The notes under the pieces are model-generated. The model was not told where the DNA came from. It did no database searches and saw nothing but the letters and a program-made list of their open reading frames with translations. The translations under genes and the position numbers were made by a program. Positions 1 through 27,680 of a stretch of 64,000 bases of DNA are shown here, piece by piece. Numbering within the stretch: position 1 is the stretch's first letter; each line of letters opens with the position of its first letter. The DNA comes from Pempheris klunzingeri (lineage: Eukaryota; Chordata; Actinopteri; Acropomatiformes; Pempheridae), in contig NC_092012.1 in the NCBI RefSeq assembly GCF_042242105.1, positions 12,129,470 through 12,193,469 of the forward strand. Reading direction: 5' to 3'.

Positions 1-78
1 GCAAGCACTAAACCAAAAATCTGCAAACAGAGAGGAAATTACAAAATAAGTGCATCACACACATCAGGGATCCAGTGT

Positions 79-80
<2 letters not shown>

Positions 81-113
<33 letters not shown>
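81..113 (+). repeat. (GT)n microsatellite
   Basis: About 16 GT units in intron 3 of the CKLF-like gene, near the left edge. Confidence 0.95.
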
Positions 114-118
<5 letters not shown>

Positions 119-229
119 GAGACAGACAGAAACAAAAGCTACAGGAGGACCTCATATTCTTTATGTTTGGATATTTAATTGTCCCACACAACTGAGGTTG
201 CAATTACAGGTCAAAGAACTCTTTCTCAC

Positions 230-1138
230 CCCTCCAACCAATGCGCCTGTGACAGTGTACAAAGCCAAAGCCATCACGCTCAAGACGATAAAGTAGACTG
301 CTGCAAACGCCGAATTGAAAACATCCTGAAGGGAAGAAAACAGAAGAGAAATTCAACACATATGGCTATTCTGTCAAGCACGAGGCCTATAGAATCATAG
401 GATATCACAACGCTGTGCAGTAAAACACCACCCACAACAAGAGGCCAGAAGAAGAAAGTCAGCCTCTTGTTGAGCTTGAGCATGTACAGCAGCAACAGGA
501 GCGAAGTGATCAGCAACTCCAACACTGTGGCTGTGATGTACTTTGGTACGGATGCAACACTGAAACACACAAATGCAGCGAGCAGAGTCCCCTAAAATAG
601 AAAAACAGAAACAACACACTGCAAAGTTGTTACTTCCATACCAGAAAAACACTCTTAAACCTCAGACATTTAAATGCTGACAAATTACTGAACTGTAGCG
701 CCATGACTTGAGATTTTTTTAGTAAACTTTGCACATCAATCCTGCGGATTCCAGTATATGCAGAAAAAGGGGAAGTGAGTTTCTACTGATGTTTCCATGC
801 CACATTTATCACAAACAACTGATCCAGTTGCTCCTTTAGCCTCTAAAACGCTCACGGCGTGTAAATGTGGGTCACTGCTATCAACAAACTAGCTCTAGTA
901 ACATTGTTCACTAAAGTGTACAGCAAACTTGTGAGGCTACTTTGTTGTTGTTCCATGTGCTGTGTCTTTTACTCATTTCCTTAGTTCTTCTCTTGAAAAT
1001 CAAACTGAAAAACACTGAGATTTTTTAGTGATGTGCAAATTGTCTCACCATCTCCGCCACTTTCAGGATTCCCCTCGTGGATTTGAGGAAAGCCTTGTCC
1101 ACGTTGATGGTTGAATTTTCATCTTGATCCTCTGACAT
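230..1138 (-). CDS. cklf: CKLF/CMTM-family MARVEL transmembrane protein (5' part, continues off left edge)
   Basis: Three exons join in frame: 1138-1049, 591-436 and 325-230, giving residues 1-114. Every junction is GT-AG and falls between codons. The ATG at 1138 has A at -3. Residues 1-22 are a short acidic/polar cytoplasmic tail. Residues 23-82 hold two hydrophobic segments, with LKVAEMGTLLAAF near the start and LYMLKLNK then FFFWPLV at the end. Residues 83-114 are a third segment starting DVFNSAF. The FWPL-D-NS pattern and the exon boundaries resemble chemokine-like factor (CKLF), while the LKVAEM stretch also resembles CMTM7, so the family is firm and the exact paralogue is not. CKLF/CMTM proteins are four-pass membrane proteins in trafficking and immune signalling. 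The fourth helix and C-terminus should lie left of base 1. The gene is downstream of galns on the same strand, and its ATG is about 880 bp from the galns stop. Confidence 0.72.
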
Positions 1139-2018
1139 GATGTAGCGTTTTCATTTGCAAAAGACTGCTCATTCTGTCTGTTTCCTGAAACAAGCAATTT
1201 CCTTTTTAACTGCATAGGAAATGACTGTTTGTAAGAATATGCGCAATGTTTTCACACCAGCAGCTTCGTGGCGGATGGTGCAGAATGTCAATCAGGGCCT
1301 GCTTGTTATCTGTCAAACTAAAGAGCGAGGGTTTGGTTAATTGTATTTGTAAAGCTGAGGTTGAGGTGAATCTATTTGCAGACATGTCAGTCTTTCTATT
1401 ACAGCACGAAGGACAATTCAGCTGCAGCGATCTCACACGGTGTTGGACTCGCAGTCAAATGACTTGTTGACTGTCAGGTATTTTAAGACAGTAAATGTGT
1501 TAATAACAATATACTTCACCATAATGCGTGCATATTAAATGTATCAGATCTACGGTCTAACAGTCCTCACAAGTAGTCACCATAAAATGTAAATAGAAAA
1601 TCACTTTTTATTACAAACCACATTTTGCAGTATGCATGTAAATAGGATACAGAATTAATCCAATAATGCAAGATTTATTACTTTAGGCATGAATAAAAAA
1701 TAAACACATTTCTTATCTGTTCTACTGAAATGAGTCTGACCACAGACTCTTGACAAAGTGTTTTTCCAGAGCAGGCTGACGCTGTGTTGGCTCACTAAAG
1801 CTGTAAAAGCTAATTGCATTATCAGTGTAATGTTTTTATAACAACATAATTCCTTTGGGTTCTTCTCTTCTACATTGCACATAAACCACTTCACAAAGAT
1901 TTAAAAAAAACAAAAAAAAACAAATCCTTTTGAATGATAAGGCTGTTTGTTGTCGTGTAGAAAGGCACATCTTCAGGTTTTGCTTCCTCTTCCTCACGCC
2001 CGTTCAGCAGCTTTACTT
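1139..2018 (-). other. galns 3' UTR and spacer to the CKLF-like gene
   Basis: There is no coding signal here. On the minus strand, downstream of the galns stop, AATAAA hexamers (TTTATT on the plus strand) lie at 1674-1679 and 1607-1612. These predict a galns 3' UTR of roughly 350-420 nt. That leaves only about 400 bp for the promoter and 5' UTR of the CKLF-like gene. I see no clear TATA box or CpG cluster. Confidence 0.5.
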
Positions 2019-20689
<18,671 letters not shown>

Positions 20690-21208
20690 CACTCGCTTTG
20701 CTATGCTGTAGTCGAGGAAGTGGTTTGTTTGCCTTCGAGCGAGTCTTCGGCGCAACACTTGCGCATACACAATGGAGCGTTTGTGAGGAGACGTTTGCTT
20801 GAATTAATATTGGTTTTTAATTCATTTTAGCTAAAATTGTTTTTTTTTTTTTTATGTAGATAAGCCATTAATGTAATAGCGTTATATATTAAGATTTATT
20901 AGGATTAAATCGTTAAACTGTAAATAACCGTAAAATTGTTCCTTAGCATGTGGTGCATTCAGGAGCGTCTGGTAAATGGTGAGAGCGTCAACATCCATCG
21001 GAAGGAATTAAAACAAATAGACGATATAACAAGATGATTTTGGTCAGTAAAGTTATAGACTAACAATATAAATAATATATGAATAATGGGGCCAGAATAC
21101 CCAGTGTGTATAATACGTGGTGCTCATCTGTGTTGCCACTTTTCCAACAGCACCTGAATGCGCTTCATCACGTGACAGCATCTGACAGCTCCGAGGAGGA
21201 ACACTAAC
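20690..21208. promoter_or_regulatory. Head-to-head intergenic interval (shared promoter region of galns and trappc2l)
   Basis: The two start codons point away from each other across 519 bp. The middle (about 20800-21110) is AT-rich with a T12 run. The ends are richer in GC. Near galns, 20757-20768 contains a TTGCGCAT element resembling an NRF1 half-site. Near trappc2l there is a CLEAR-type palindrome at 21168-21175. The trappc2l start itself lies in AACATGGCGG, which resembles a YY1 site. There is no obvious TATA box. Whether this acts as one bidirectional promoter or two separate ones is inference. Confidence 0.6.
21168..21175. promoter_or_regulatory. CLEAR/TFEB-type E-box palindrome TCACGTGA
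   Basis: The sequence reads ATCACGTGAC, matching the CLEAR consensus GTCACGTGAC at 9 of 10 bases, with a perfect TCACGTGA core. TFEB/TFE3/MITF bind this element upstream of lysosomal genes. It lies 34 bp before the trappc2l ATG and about 480 bp before the galns ATG. A link to galns is plausible, since GALNS is a lysosomal hydrolase, but the position favours a direct effect on trappc2l. USF or MYC/MAX could also bind. Confidence 0.55.
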
Positions 21209-22843
21209 ATGGCGGTGTGCATAGCAGTGATCGCTAAAGAGGTAATGCTGTTGTTAAATGCTTCAGGTTTTAGCCACAGTCTGTTTTTTAATGTTAAAAT
21301 ATTCGCCGTAATCATATAATCGCCTCTAAGGAAATGCCAGCTTTCTTTTTTTTTTTTAAACCCGAAGGTCCAGCAGGTGGAAATAACAAACAGAGCTAGC
21401 GTAAGCAGCTAACAACGTTAGCATTATTTTAGGGTAATTCTAGCTGCTGCTACAATTTTCCGCATAGTTGACGAGGCTTTGTGCAAGTGGTTCAAACGTT
21501 GGGCTTTTAAACAGGTTCGTTGTTGTGTGTCTGACTATTTGATATCCTTCCCCCCCCAGAACTACCCGCTGTATATCCGCAGTGTGCCCACTCAAAATGA
21601 GCTGAAGTTTCACTACACAGTGCACACCTCCCTGGATGTGGTGGAGGAGAAGATCTCAGCTGTGGGCAAATCTTTGGGAGACCAGAGGGAGCTGTACCTG
21701 GGTCTGCTCTATCCCACTGAAGACTACAAAGTGTATCCTTGGGTTTCTGTTTTAAAGGTTTAAAGGGTTAGGAAAGCCCACAAGGCAAGTGCTTCCCCTA
21801 TCATTTAATCAGATCAGCCTTCTTTTACAGGATTTAGACTGTGATCTCAGGTTAATTAAGTTTTTAACAAGATTGCTGACACATCTTCATTACATTTTAG
21901 GGACTTAGCTAAACGTACACACCTCTGCTAATCAAGAAAGATGCTGAAATTCTCATGTACATGTTTCCCAGACATTTAGATCATTGCATTTCTCTTGTTG
22001 TTGTAGGGAAGTTTAAGTTTGGATGTTTAGATGTATGAGAATCGTTGATATGTGATATAGGGTATAAAATGGTCTCTTACAGTAGAAACTAATCAATCTT
22101 AACTGGTAAACTAGATATGGGTATGTAACCAACTCCAAGGTGAAGTTTGTCATTGTCGTGGACTCGTCGAATACATCATTACGGGACAATGAAATTAGAA
22201 GTGTAAGTTGACCATGAATTGATTGTATGTCTAATCATAATCAAACACAAGCTACATTTATGTTGTTCAGTATTCATTTACAGACTTAGTATGTGTACTT
22301 GTGCTGAATTATACCTGGTTGCTGTATACCTCATCTTTCATTTTATGACCCAACAAAAAAAGCGATATCTCAGTCTCTCACATTGTTTCACCTTAATGAC
22401 CTGTTTTCCATGTATGAAGAGCTTTTCTACATTTTTTTTTTTTCATTGCAGTTATCTGGGCTATTTATCAGTGCTGCCCCTAGTGCAGAGTCTTTACCAC
22501 ACATTTTATACAAAGAAACCTCAATTAGAATTGAGGTTGAGCATGCACACGTGACCCCACAATATAATTTGATCAGCAATTTCATTCATTCAAAGCAGTA
22601 ACTCGCTCTGTTCCAGATGTTCCGAAAATTACACAATTCTTTTACCGACGTAATGTGCAACCCATTCCACAATCCTGGGGACCCCATTCAGTCAAAGTGA
22701 GTTAGTGAAAATTTGATATTTCACAAAAAAATGTATATACACATCACCCATTTTTTCCTAATTTAGCAGGGTTTAATTGTTCCCCATCATTCTCCAGGGC
22801 CTTCGATGGCATCGTATCTGGGATGATGGTGCAAACTGGCTGA
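21209..22843 (+). CDS. trappc2l: TRAPPC2L, trafficking protein particle complex subunit 2-like, complete, 5 exons
   Basis: Small longin-fold (sedlin-like) subunit of the TRAPP complexes, which tether vesicles and act as Rab exchange factors in ER-to-Golgi and intra-Golgi transport and autophagy. Exons: 21209-21241, 21560-21732, 22115-22202, 22617-22696, 22798-22843. They give 139 aa, essentially the human length. The protein starts [19 protein letters not shown], contains [21 protein letters not shown], and ends with a MMVQTG tail in place of human MMIQVC. The ATG has A at -3 and G at +4. Intron 2 begins GTATCCTT and has U12-type signals; the others are ordinary GT-AG. The gene is head-to-head with galns and tail-to-tail with pabpn1l, as in human. 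Confidence 0.96.
21733..22114 (+). other. trappc2l: U12-type (minor spliceosome) intron 2 of trappc2l
   Basis: The donor is GTATCCTT (21733-21740), an exact match to the U12-type GT-AG 5' splice site. A branch-site-like TCTTAAC lies at 22097-22103, with its adenosines 11-13 nt before the terminal AG at 22113-22114; that spacing is typical of U12 introns. There is no strong polypyrimidine tract. The exon junction splits a valine codon (GT|A) and restores DYKVYGYV. Reading through the intron would add about ten residues and then stop. Confidence 0.8.
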
Positions 22844-22937
22844 TGTCCCTTCCACCCTTTCTCCTGAGCCTCCACTGTACAGAACACCCCTGATCCTAAT
22901 TTTGTTTACATGTTGCCTTGATTATTGAAACATAAGT

Positions 22938-22943
22938 AATAAA
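22938..22943 (+). terminator. trappc2l: Poly(A) signal AATAAA of trappc2l
   Basis: A canonical AATAAA lies 95 nt after the trappc2l stop codon. A TG-rich stretch follows at about 22966-22980, as expected for a downstream element. Cleavage would fall near 22955-22965. Confidence 0.75.
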
Positions 22944-23008
22944 TCTGAATTGTTGTAAAATCACTGCATGTGTGTCAGTTTACTACAAGCGGAGCATTGA
23001 ATCATTGT

Positions 23009-23018
23009 TTTATTTATT
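23009..23018 (-). terminator. pabpn1l: Overlapping poly(A) signals AATAAATAAA of pabpn1l
   Basis: Two overlapping AATAAA hexamers on the minus strand, about 350 nt after the pabpn1l stop. Cleavage would fall near 22990, so the mature ends of this gene and trappc2l would nearly touch. Confidence 0.7.
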
Positions 23019-23370
23019 CATTCACTTACATAGCAAAGAACTTATAAGTTATACAATGGGAGGATTTAAACATTGCAGGCAGCAACACAATACATTCGCA
23101 TCATTTGTAAAAATGGTAAGAGACGCAAAATGCATAACAATTTGAGGATTGTCCCATGCATTCACAGCAACATAAGCTTAAAATGCAACACCTGACCCCA
23201 GTCTTCACATCTCAGCTACTTAAAAGATGAAGGGACGCAACTTAGAGAGTCATCTGTGCTGTCCATTCTGTCTTCTCTCGCTCTGATGTTGGACTCAGTA
23301 ATGCCTCGAAACAAATCTTTAAAATGATCAGTTCTATTCACCCACTTAAGTGTGTATGCCGTGGGTGTTG

Positions 23371-26300
23371 CTAGCGCTGTTGAGGGTAGTGCTGTCCACT
23401 CGATCCTGCACCCAGCTCCTCCGACGGTGGGGTGATGAGGAGAAGACAAGGGTAACGTTTGGGCATCTGTTCATGGTAGTCCATGTGTCCCCACTGTCTC
23501 TTCCCCACTGGGGGGCCTCCGTAGTAAGGGTGAGGTGTTTGATGTTGTGGCCTGGTTGACTGGTACCGGAACCTGCCTCGAGAGCCGTTCTGGTATCGGG
23601 GTGGACGGTAGCCACGGCCTCTGCCTCTGGAGTGGCTACCTCGGTGTCCTCCCCTGTCTGTGGTGCTTATGCCTGGCATGTTGGTCCTCTTGGGCATTAC
23701 CTGCAAACCAAAGAACAAGTTTTTGGGGTTTTTTTTCTGCGCTGTTCAGGACAACTGATCAGTGTTTAAAGAAATGCCATGTTTGCTATTCAACAGCAAT
23801 AGAATGGAAAAAAAACAAATGTCTTCTAATGCATTTAAGAGGCCAGTTTAAGTCGAAGAAAATGAAAACTGAAGCGGGTGCTGCGAGTGACTCCATTTAA
23901 AAATGAGCAGTACCGGAGTGAAAATTAAGTGAGGTTTGTTTCTACTTCCAAACAGCGAGTACAGTTATCTGCAGTTACACAGGACCACATGGCATTTTTG
24001 TATTCAAAAAGGAGAGATAATGATGAGTCACGATAAGAGGAAGTGCCAAACTGCAGAAAATGTACGGGCGTCACTTGAGTGTTATCCATCAACGTCTCAA
24101 TTTAAAAACACACCTTCCCGTATCCCCTGACCAAACACACACCTCTACCCGACCTGACTGTCTATCCTAAAATCTGATGTTCAAAGCGCCCTTGGGTGCT
24201 GTAGGCGGACATTTGACCGATAACCAACTAGTTTTATGTTTTTCCTTCAAGACCGACATGTGGCGTAATGCTCCTCACCTTAAGGACTCTTCCTCTGAAC
24301 AAGGTCTCATGCAAACCAATAGCACTGTGCACAGAGTCTCTATCGGAGAACTCGATGTAAGCAAAACTGTGAAGGAGAAAGAGAGAAAACCAGCAAGAAA
24401 TAAACTTGAATGCCAACATGCTTATTGTTATATTGTAACAGGAAAAAAAAAAAAAAACTGAACCCACCCCTTGGGATGGCCGGAGAAGCGGTCACACAGG
24501 ATAGTAACTCTGTTGACTGGGCCACATCCGTTAAAATGGATCTCCAGCTCATCTGCAGTGGCTCCATAGTCTACCTGGGATTTGTTCAAAGGCGTGCCAG
24601 ATTAGATGCGTGAAGAAAAACATGCTCACTATAAAAGGAAAGATGAATACAGCAGTCTTACATTTCCTACATAGACTGATCTGTTGTCTGCGTCTATCCT
24701 TTCTTCAGGGGTCATATTGTAGAAAGGTCCTGTGAAGGAAACAAAAAAAAAACCAAAATTGTATGTACAGCTTTTGCACATGCAATATAAAGAATGTGGT
24801 GTCCACACAGGGGGTCACTGCAGGTGAAATGAACACAAGGATTACTTTCACCAACAGATTTCTTGCATCATCCTTCACAATACATATCTGGCTCCCCTCT
24901 GATTGCATCTGTGTTCTGAGGAGGAACCGAAAGCGGGGGAAGGGGTTGGGTGAAAGGGATGAGGAGTTGCAGAGAGGCAGAAAATAGCCACAGGCAGCAA
25001 AGAGGACCCTTCTGGTTCTCTGGGGCTCACTGCTTCGTCTCATTGGGCAGTGATGAGGCACATGCGAAGTGTCCCAGGTGTTGGCCAGATGGTGAAGGAC
25101 GCGGCTACCTCACCTGCCTGGAGGCCGCGATGCCACACACCTGGCCGAGAATACGCTATCGAGGCTTCGCAGATGCACAATCAGTGTTTAGCTTTACAAC
25201 AATGTGACACAACAACAAACCACGGGGCGGATTAGACCCGTGAGCTGTCTCACCAGGTCGAGGGCTGCTGGTCAGGAGCTGCATCTCTGTGGCGTCACAC
25301 CTCTCCTCCTCCTCCTTCAGTCTGTCCGTCTCTTCTTCCATCTCCAGCTCCTGAACCCTGGCCTTGATGGCCGCCAGCTCCTGAGACACATCAAGCATGG
25401 AAACCAGAACATGAAGCCACTGTGGAGTTAAGTAGAAAACTACACAGAAGACCAGACGGGCATAGAATGAGATGTATATGTAGAAACATTATGGATAAAG
25501 ATGAGTCCATACAGAGCTTAAGGGGTCACTGAATGCTACGAGAATGAAAATGACACAATGGAGATTTTGGATCATCAAAACACCAAAATAAGCATCTTTT
25601 GGATGCACAGTGTTCCCTCAAAAGTATGTGTGGAGTCCATGTGCGAAGCATTAAAGCTGCTCTGGTGGCCTAACATCCTTATGCACTGTCGGTTGTAATC
25701 CGTAATTCATCTGTGTTATCGATACGGAGTGAAAACCCAAATATTGCTTTTTACTGATCTGTATTACAACAAAACTGTTTTCTGAAAGTATTAATTTGGT
25801 ATCTGGAAATTAAATGACTAGAGAGTAACAACTGCTTGGTCAACATGGTCATGTTGTGCATTTCTGAACAAACTGGTGTACGAACAAGTTTGGGGTCTAG
25901 TTCCTCTTCTATTTTTCCCCCCCAGTTAAAAGGTTTTTTTGGGGAGGGGTGCTTCCTTATCCAAATCAAGGGTCTGAGGATAGAGGGTGTCATGTGCTGC
26001 ACAGATTGTAAAGCCCCCCCCCCCTCCCCTCAGGCAAATTGTGATTTGTGATTTTGAGCCATAAAGCCTATATAAAATTGACCTGTGAAAGCAGCAAATG
26101 CTCCCCAGAGACGTTGACAGTGGCTCACTCAGACTAAAATATATCGAAATTTGAACCACATTGGATTCTGCACGGATACAAGTCACAGTATCACATGCAA
26201 GCGGGCCTGACAGGACAGTAGACATAAAGCAGGGCTTCACCATCAGTTATTTCAGCTCCTGAATAACGATCTGTGCTCACTGTTCACCGCTTGAGCCTGA

Positions 26301-26600
26301 GACCTGCAGTGAACCAGACTGGCTCCATGCAGAACAAGTCCCTCATAGCGTTAAACGAGATTCGGCTCACTGATGTCGTCCTTTACGCGCAGTGTTTATC
26401 GGTGATAATAGCGGCACTACAAGGCATAGCTTGTGTTTGTCCAGCGTGATAAATCGCCCTTCGCAAACGAGCGAACGAGCGAACGTGACAGCACACATTT
26501 GATTCTCTGCAAACACACCGATACGCACCGGGTCCTCGGCGAAATGCTCCCCGATGGACTCGCCCTCCAGGTAGCCGTACTCCAGATGATTTTCCGCCAT
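23371..26600 (-). CDS. pabpn1l: Embryonic nuclear poly(A)-binding protein 2 (PABPN1-like), complete, 6 exons
   Basis: Binds poly(A) tails; in vertebrates the PABPN1L/ePABP2 paralogue acts mainly in oocytes and early embryos. Exons: 26600-26529, 25380-25254, 24729-24662, 24574-24468, 24366-24279, 23700-23371, giving 263 aa with all introns GT-AG. Residues 1-24 are a short acidic N-terminus lacking the poly-alanine tract of PABPN1. Residues 25-50 form a coiled coil ([17 protein letters not shown]). The single RRM spans about 83-160, with RNP2 SVYVGN at 84-89 and RNP1 KGFAYIEF at 124-131. [16 protein letters not shown] follows at 157-172, then an Arg/Gly-rich segment. The C-terminal ~65 residues do not resemble the usual PABPN1 tail, so the end is less certain. 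The ATG has strong context (A at -3, G at +4). Position between trappc2l and cbfa2t3 matches human. Confidence 0.93.
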
Positions 26601-26823
26601 GCTCACTGCTCAAACATGGCATCTGCAAAGCCGACTGCAGCCTACTATCACCAGCACGGGGTAAAAAAAAAAAAAAATCCTCTCACAGTAAGGAAACGGG
26701 TATGTGGTCCGCACAAGCGACACCTGACAGCATATGAGCCAAACTAATAGATATCACCTGTGAACGAGACTCATGACGCGCTGGATTGATTGACAGTGGC
26801 GCGCACGTGAGACAGACGCTGTA

Positions 26824-26883
26824 GGGGGGGGGGTGTCTTCCTCCCAGTGGCGCATCAACCCCCCCCCCCCCCCCCCCCCCCCC
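26824..26883. repeat. G10 run followed by C25 run upstream of pabpn1l
   Basis: G10 at 26824-26833 and C25 at 26859-26883 are separated by 25 bp and are complementary, about 225-285 bp upstream of the pabpn1l start codon. The pair can form a G:C hairpin, and the G-rich strand can form a quadruplex. The C-tract length is probably polymorphic or prone to assembly error. Confidence 0.8.
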
Positions 26884-27646
26884 GTCCTCCTCACAGCTGT
26901 ACCCTTGCACACCTCATCCCTTACACTAAAACTACAACAAGAAGTGGAAAGATCTACATTAATCCAAAACAAAAGGGATTTCTTCAATGAATGTATTAGT
27001 ATTTGTCTTGTAGTCTTGTCTTGGTCATTTAAAATCACCACTAACTCACAACTTAAGAAATCAGTTTAGCATATTTCACGTAAGGTACCTGAAGGAGGCG
27101 ATAATAAGCTTTTATCACTGTGGACATTTGGATTTGTTATAGTAGGAAAATGCACAGATTTTACTAATAACACTAAGAACGGCTGCGCTTTATTCAAGCG
27201 TCCCCGTAAGCCATGATAGTGAGCAAGCATGCGAAATACCAGGGCTGAGAAACTCAAGCAGCGAAATGGAATTCAGCCATCATTAATCTTATCTAATTGC
27301 AACTGTGCATTTCCCACTGTGACAAGTCAAAATGTTTTCTTTGAAAAATGCCATAGGTGTGTTTAAGAAACCTGACGCTCAGATATTAGAAAACCACAAA
27401 CCTTCTGACACCGGACAGATATGTTTATTATATGTGAATATGACAACAGCTACAATTTAAACAGCTAATTTTTCACCACTTCTGATGTGCATGCAAAGTT
27501 TTCATGCATGTTTAGGCCCTCAAAAGTTTGATTTATTTGTACAAAAAGTACATACATATAATAATACGAATAAGAATAATGTCATGCATTTCAAGATGGT
27601 CCTTGCACCGTGTGGTGCACGAGCCATATACATATATATATATATA

Positions 27647-27680
27647 TTCGTGCATATATATATATATATATATGCACGAA
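27647..27680. repeat. Perfect 34-bp palindrome with (TA)n core
   Basis: TTCGTGCA at 27647-27654 and TGCACGAA at 27673-27680 are exact reverse complements, and the (AT)n between them is itself symmetric, so all 17 pairs match. A third arm, TGCACGA, lies at 27616-27622, separated from the first by another (TA)n run. The whole 65-bp block could form alternative hairpins or a cruciform. It lies between pabpn1l and cbfa2t3. Confidence 0.85.

Larger units (their letters stand above)
22844..23370. other. Convergent 3' UTRs of trappc2l (+) and pabpn1l (-)
   Basis: Both genes end here. The trappc2l 3' UTR is about 100-120 nt and that of pabpn1l about 360-380 nt. The poly(A) signals on opposite strands are about 65 bp apart. 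The interval is AT-rich and otherwise featureless. I found no TTTTAT or TTTTAAT cytoplasmic polyadenylation element in the pabpn1l 3' UTR strand. Confidence 0.65.

Noticed and set aside
280..570. A 96-residue minus-strand frame with a hydrophobic core as a complete small membrane protein.
   Set aside because: It is exon 2 of the CKLF-like gene read through its donor at 435 into the intron. Splicing 436 to 325 gives the conserved WPLV-DVFNS junction instead.
26383..26628. An 81-codon minus-strand frame at the pabpn1l 5' end as a separate gene.
   Set aside because: It overlaps the conserved pabpn1l first exon in another frame. At most it is an overlapping upstream ORF.
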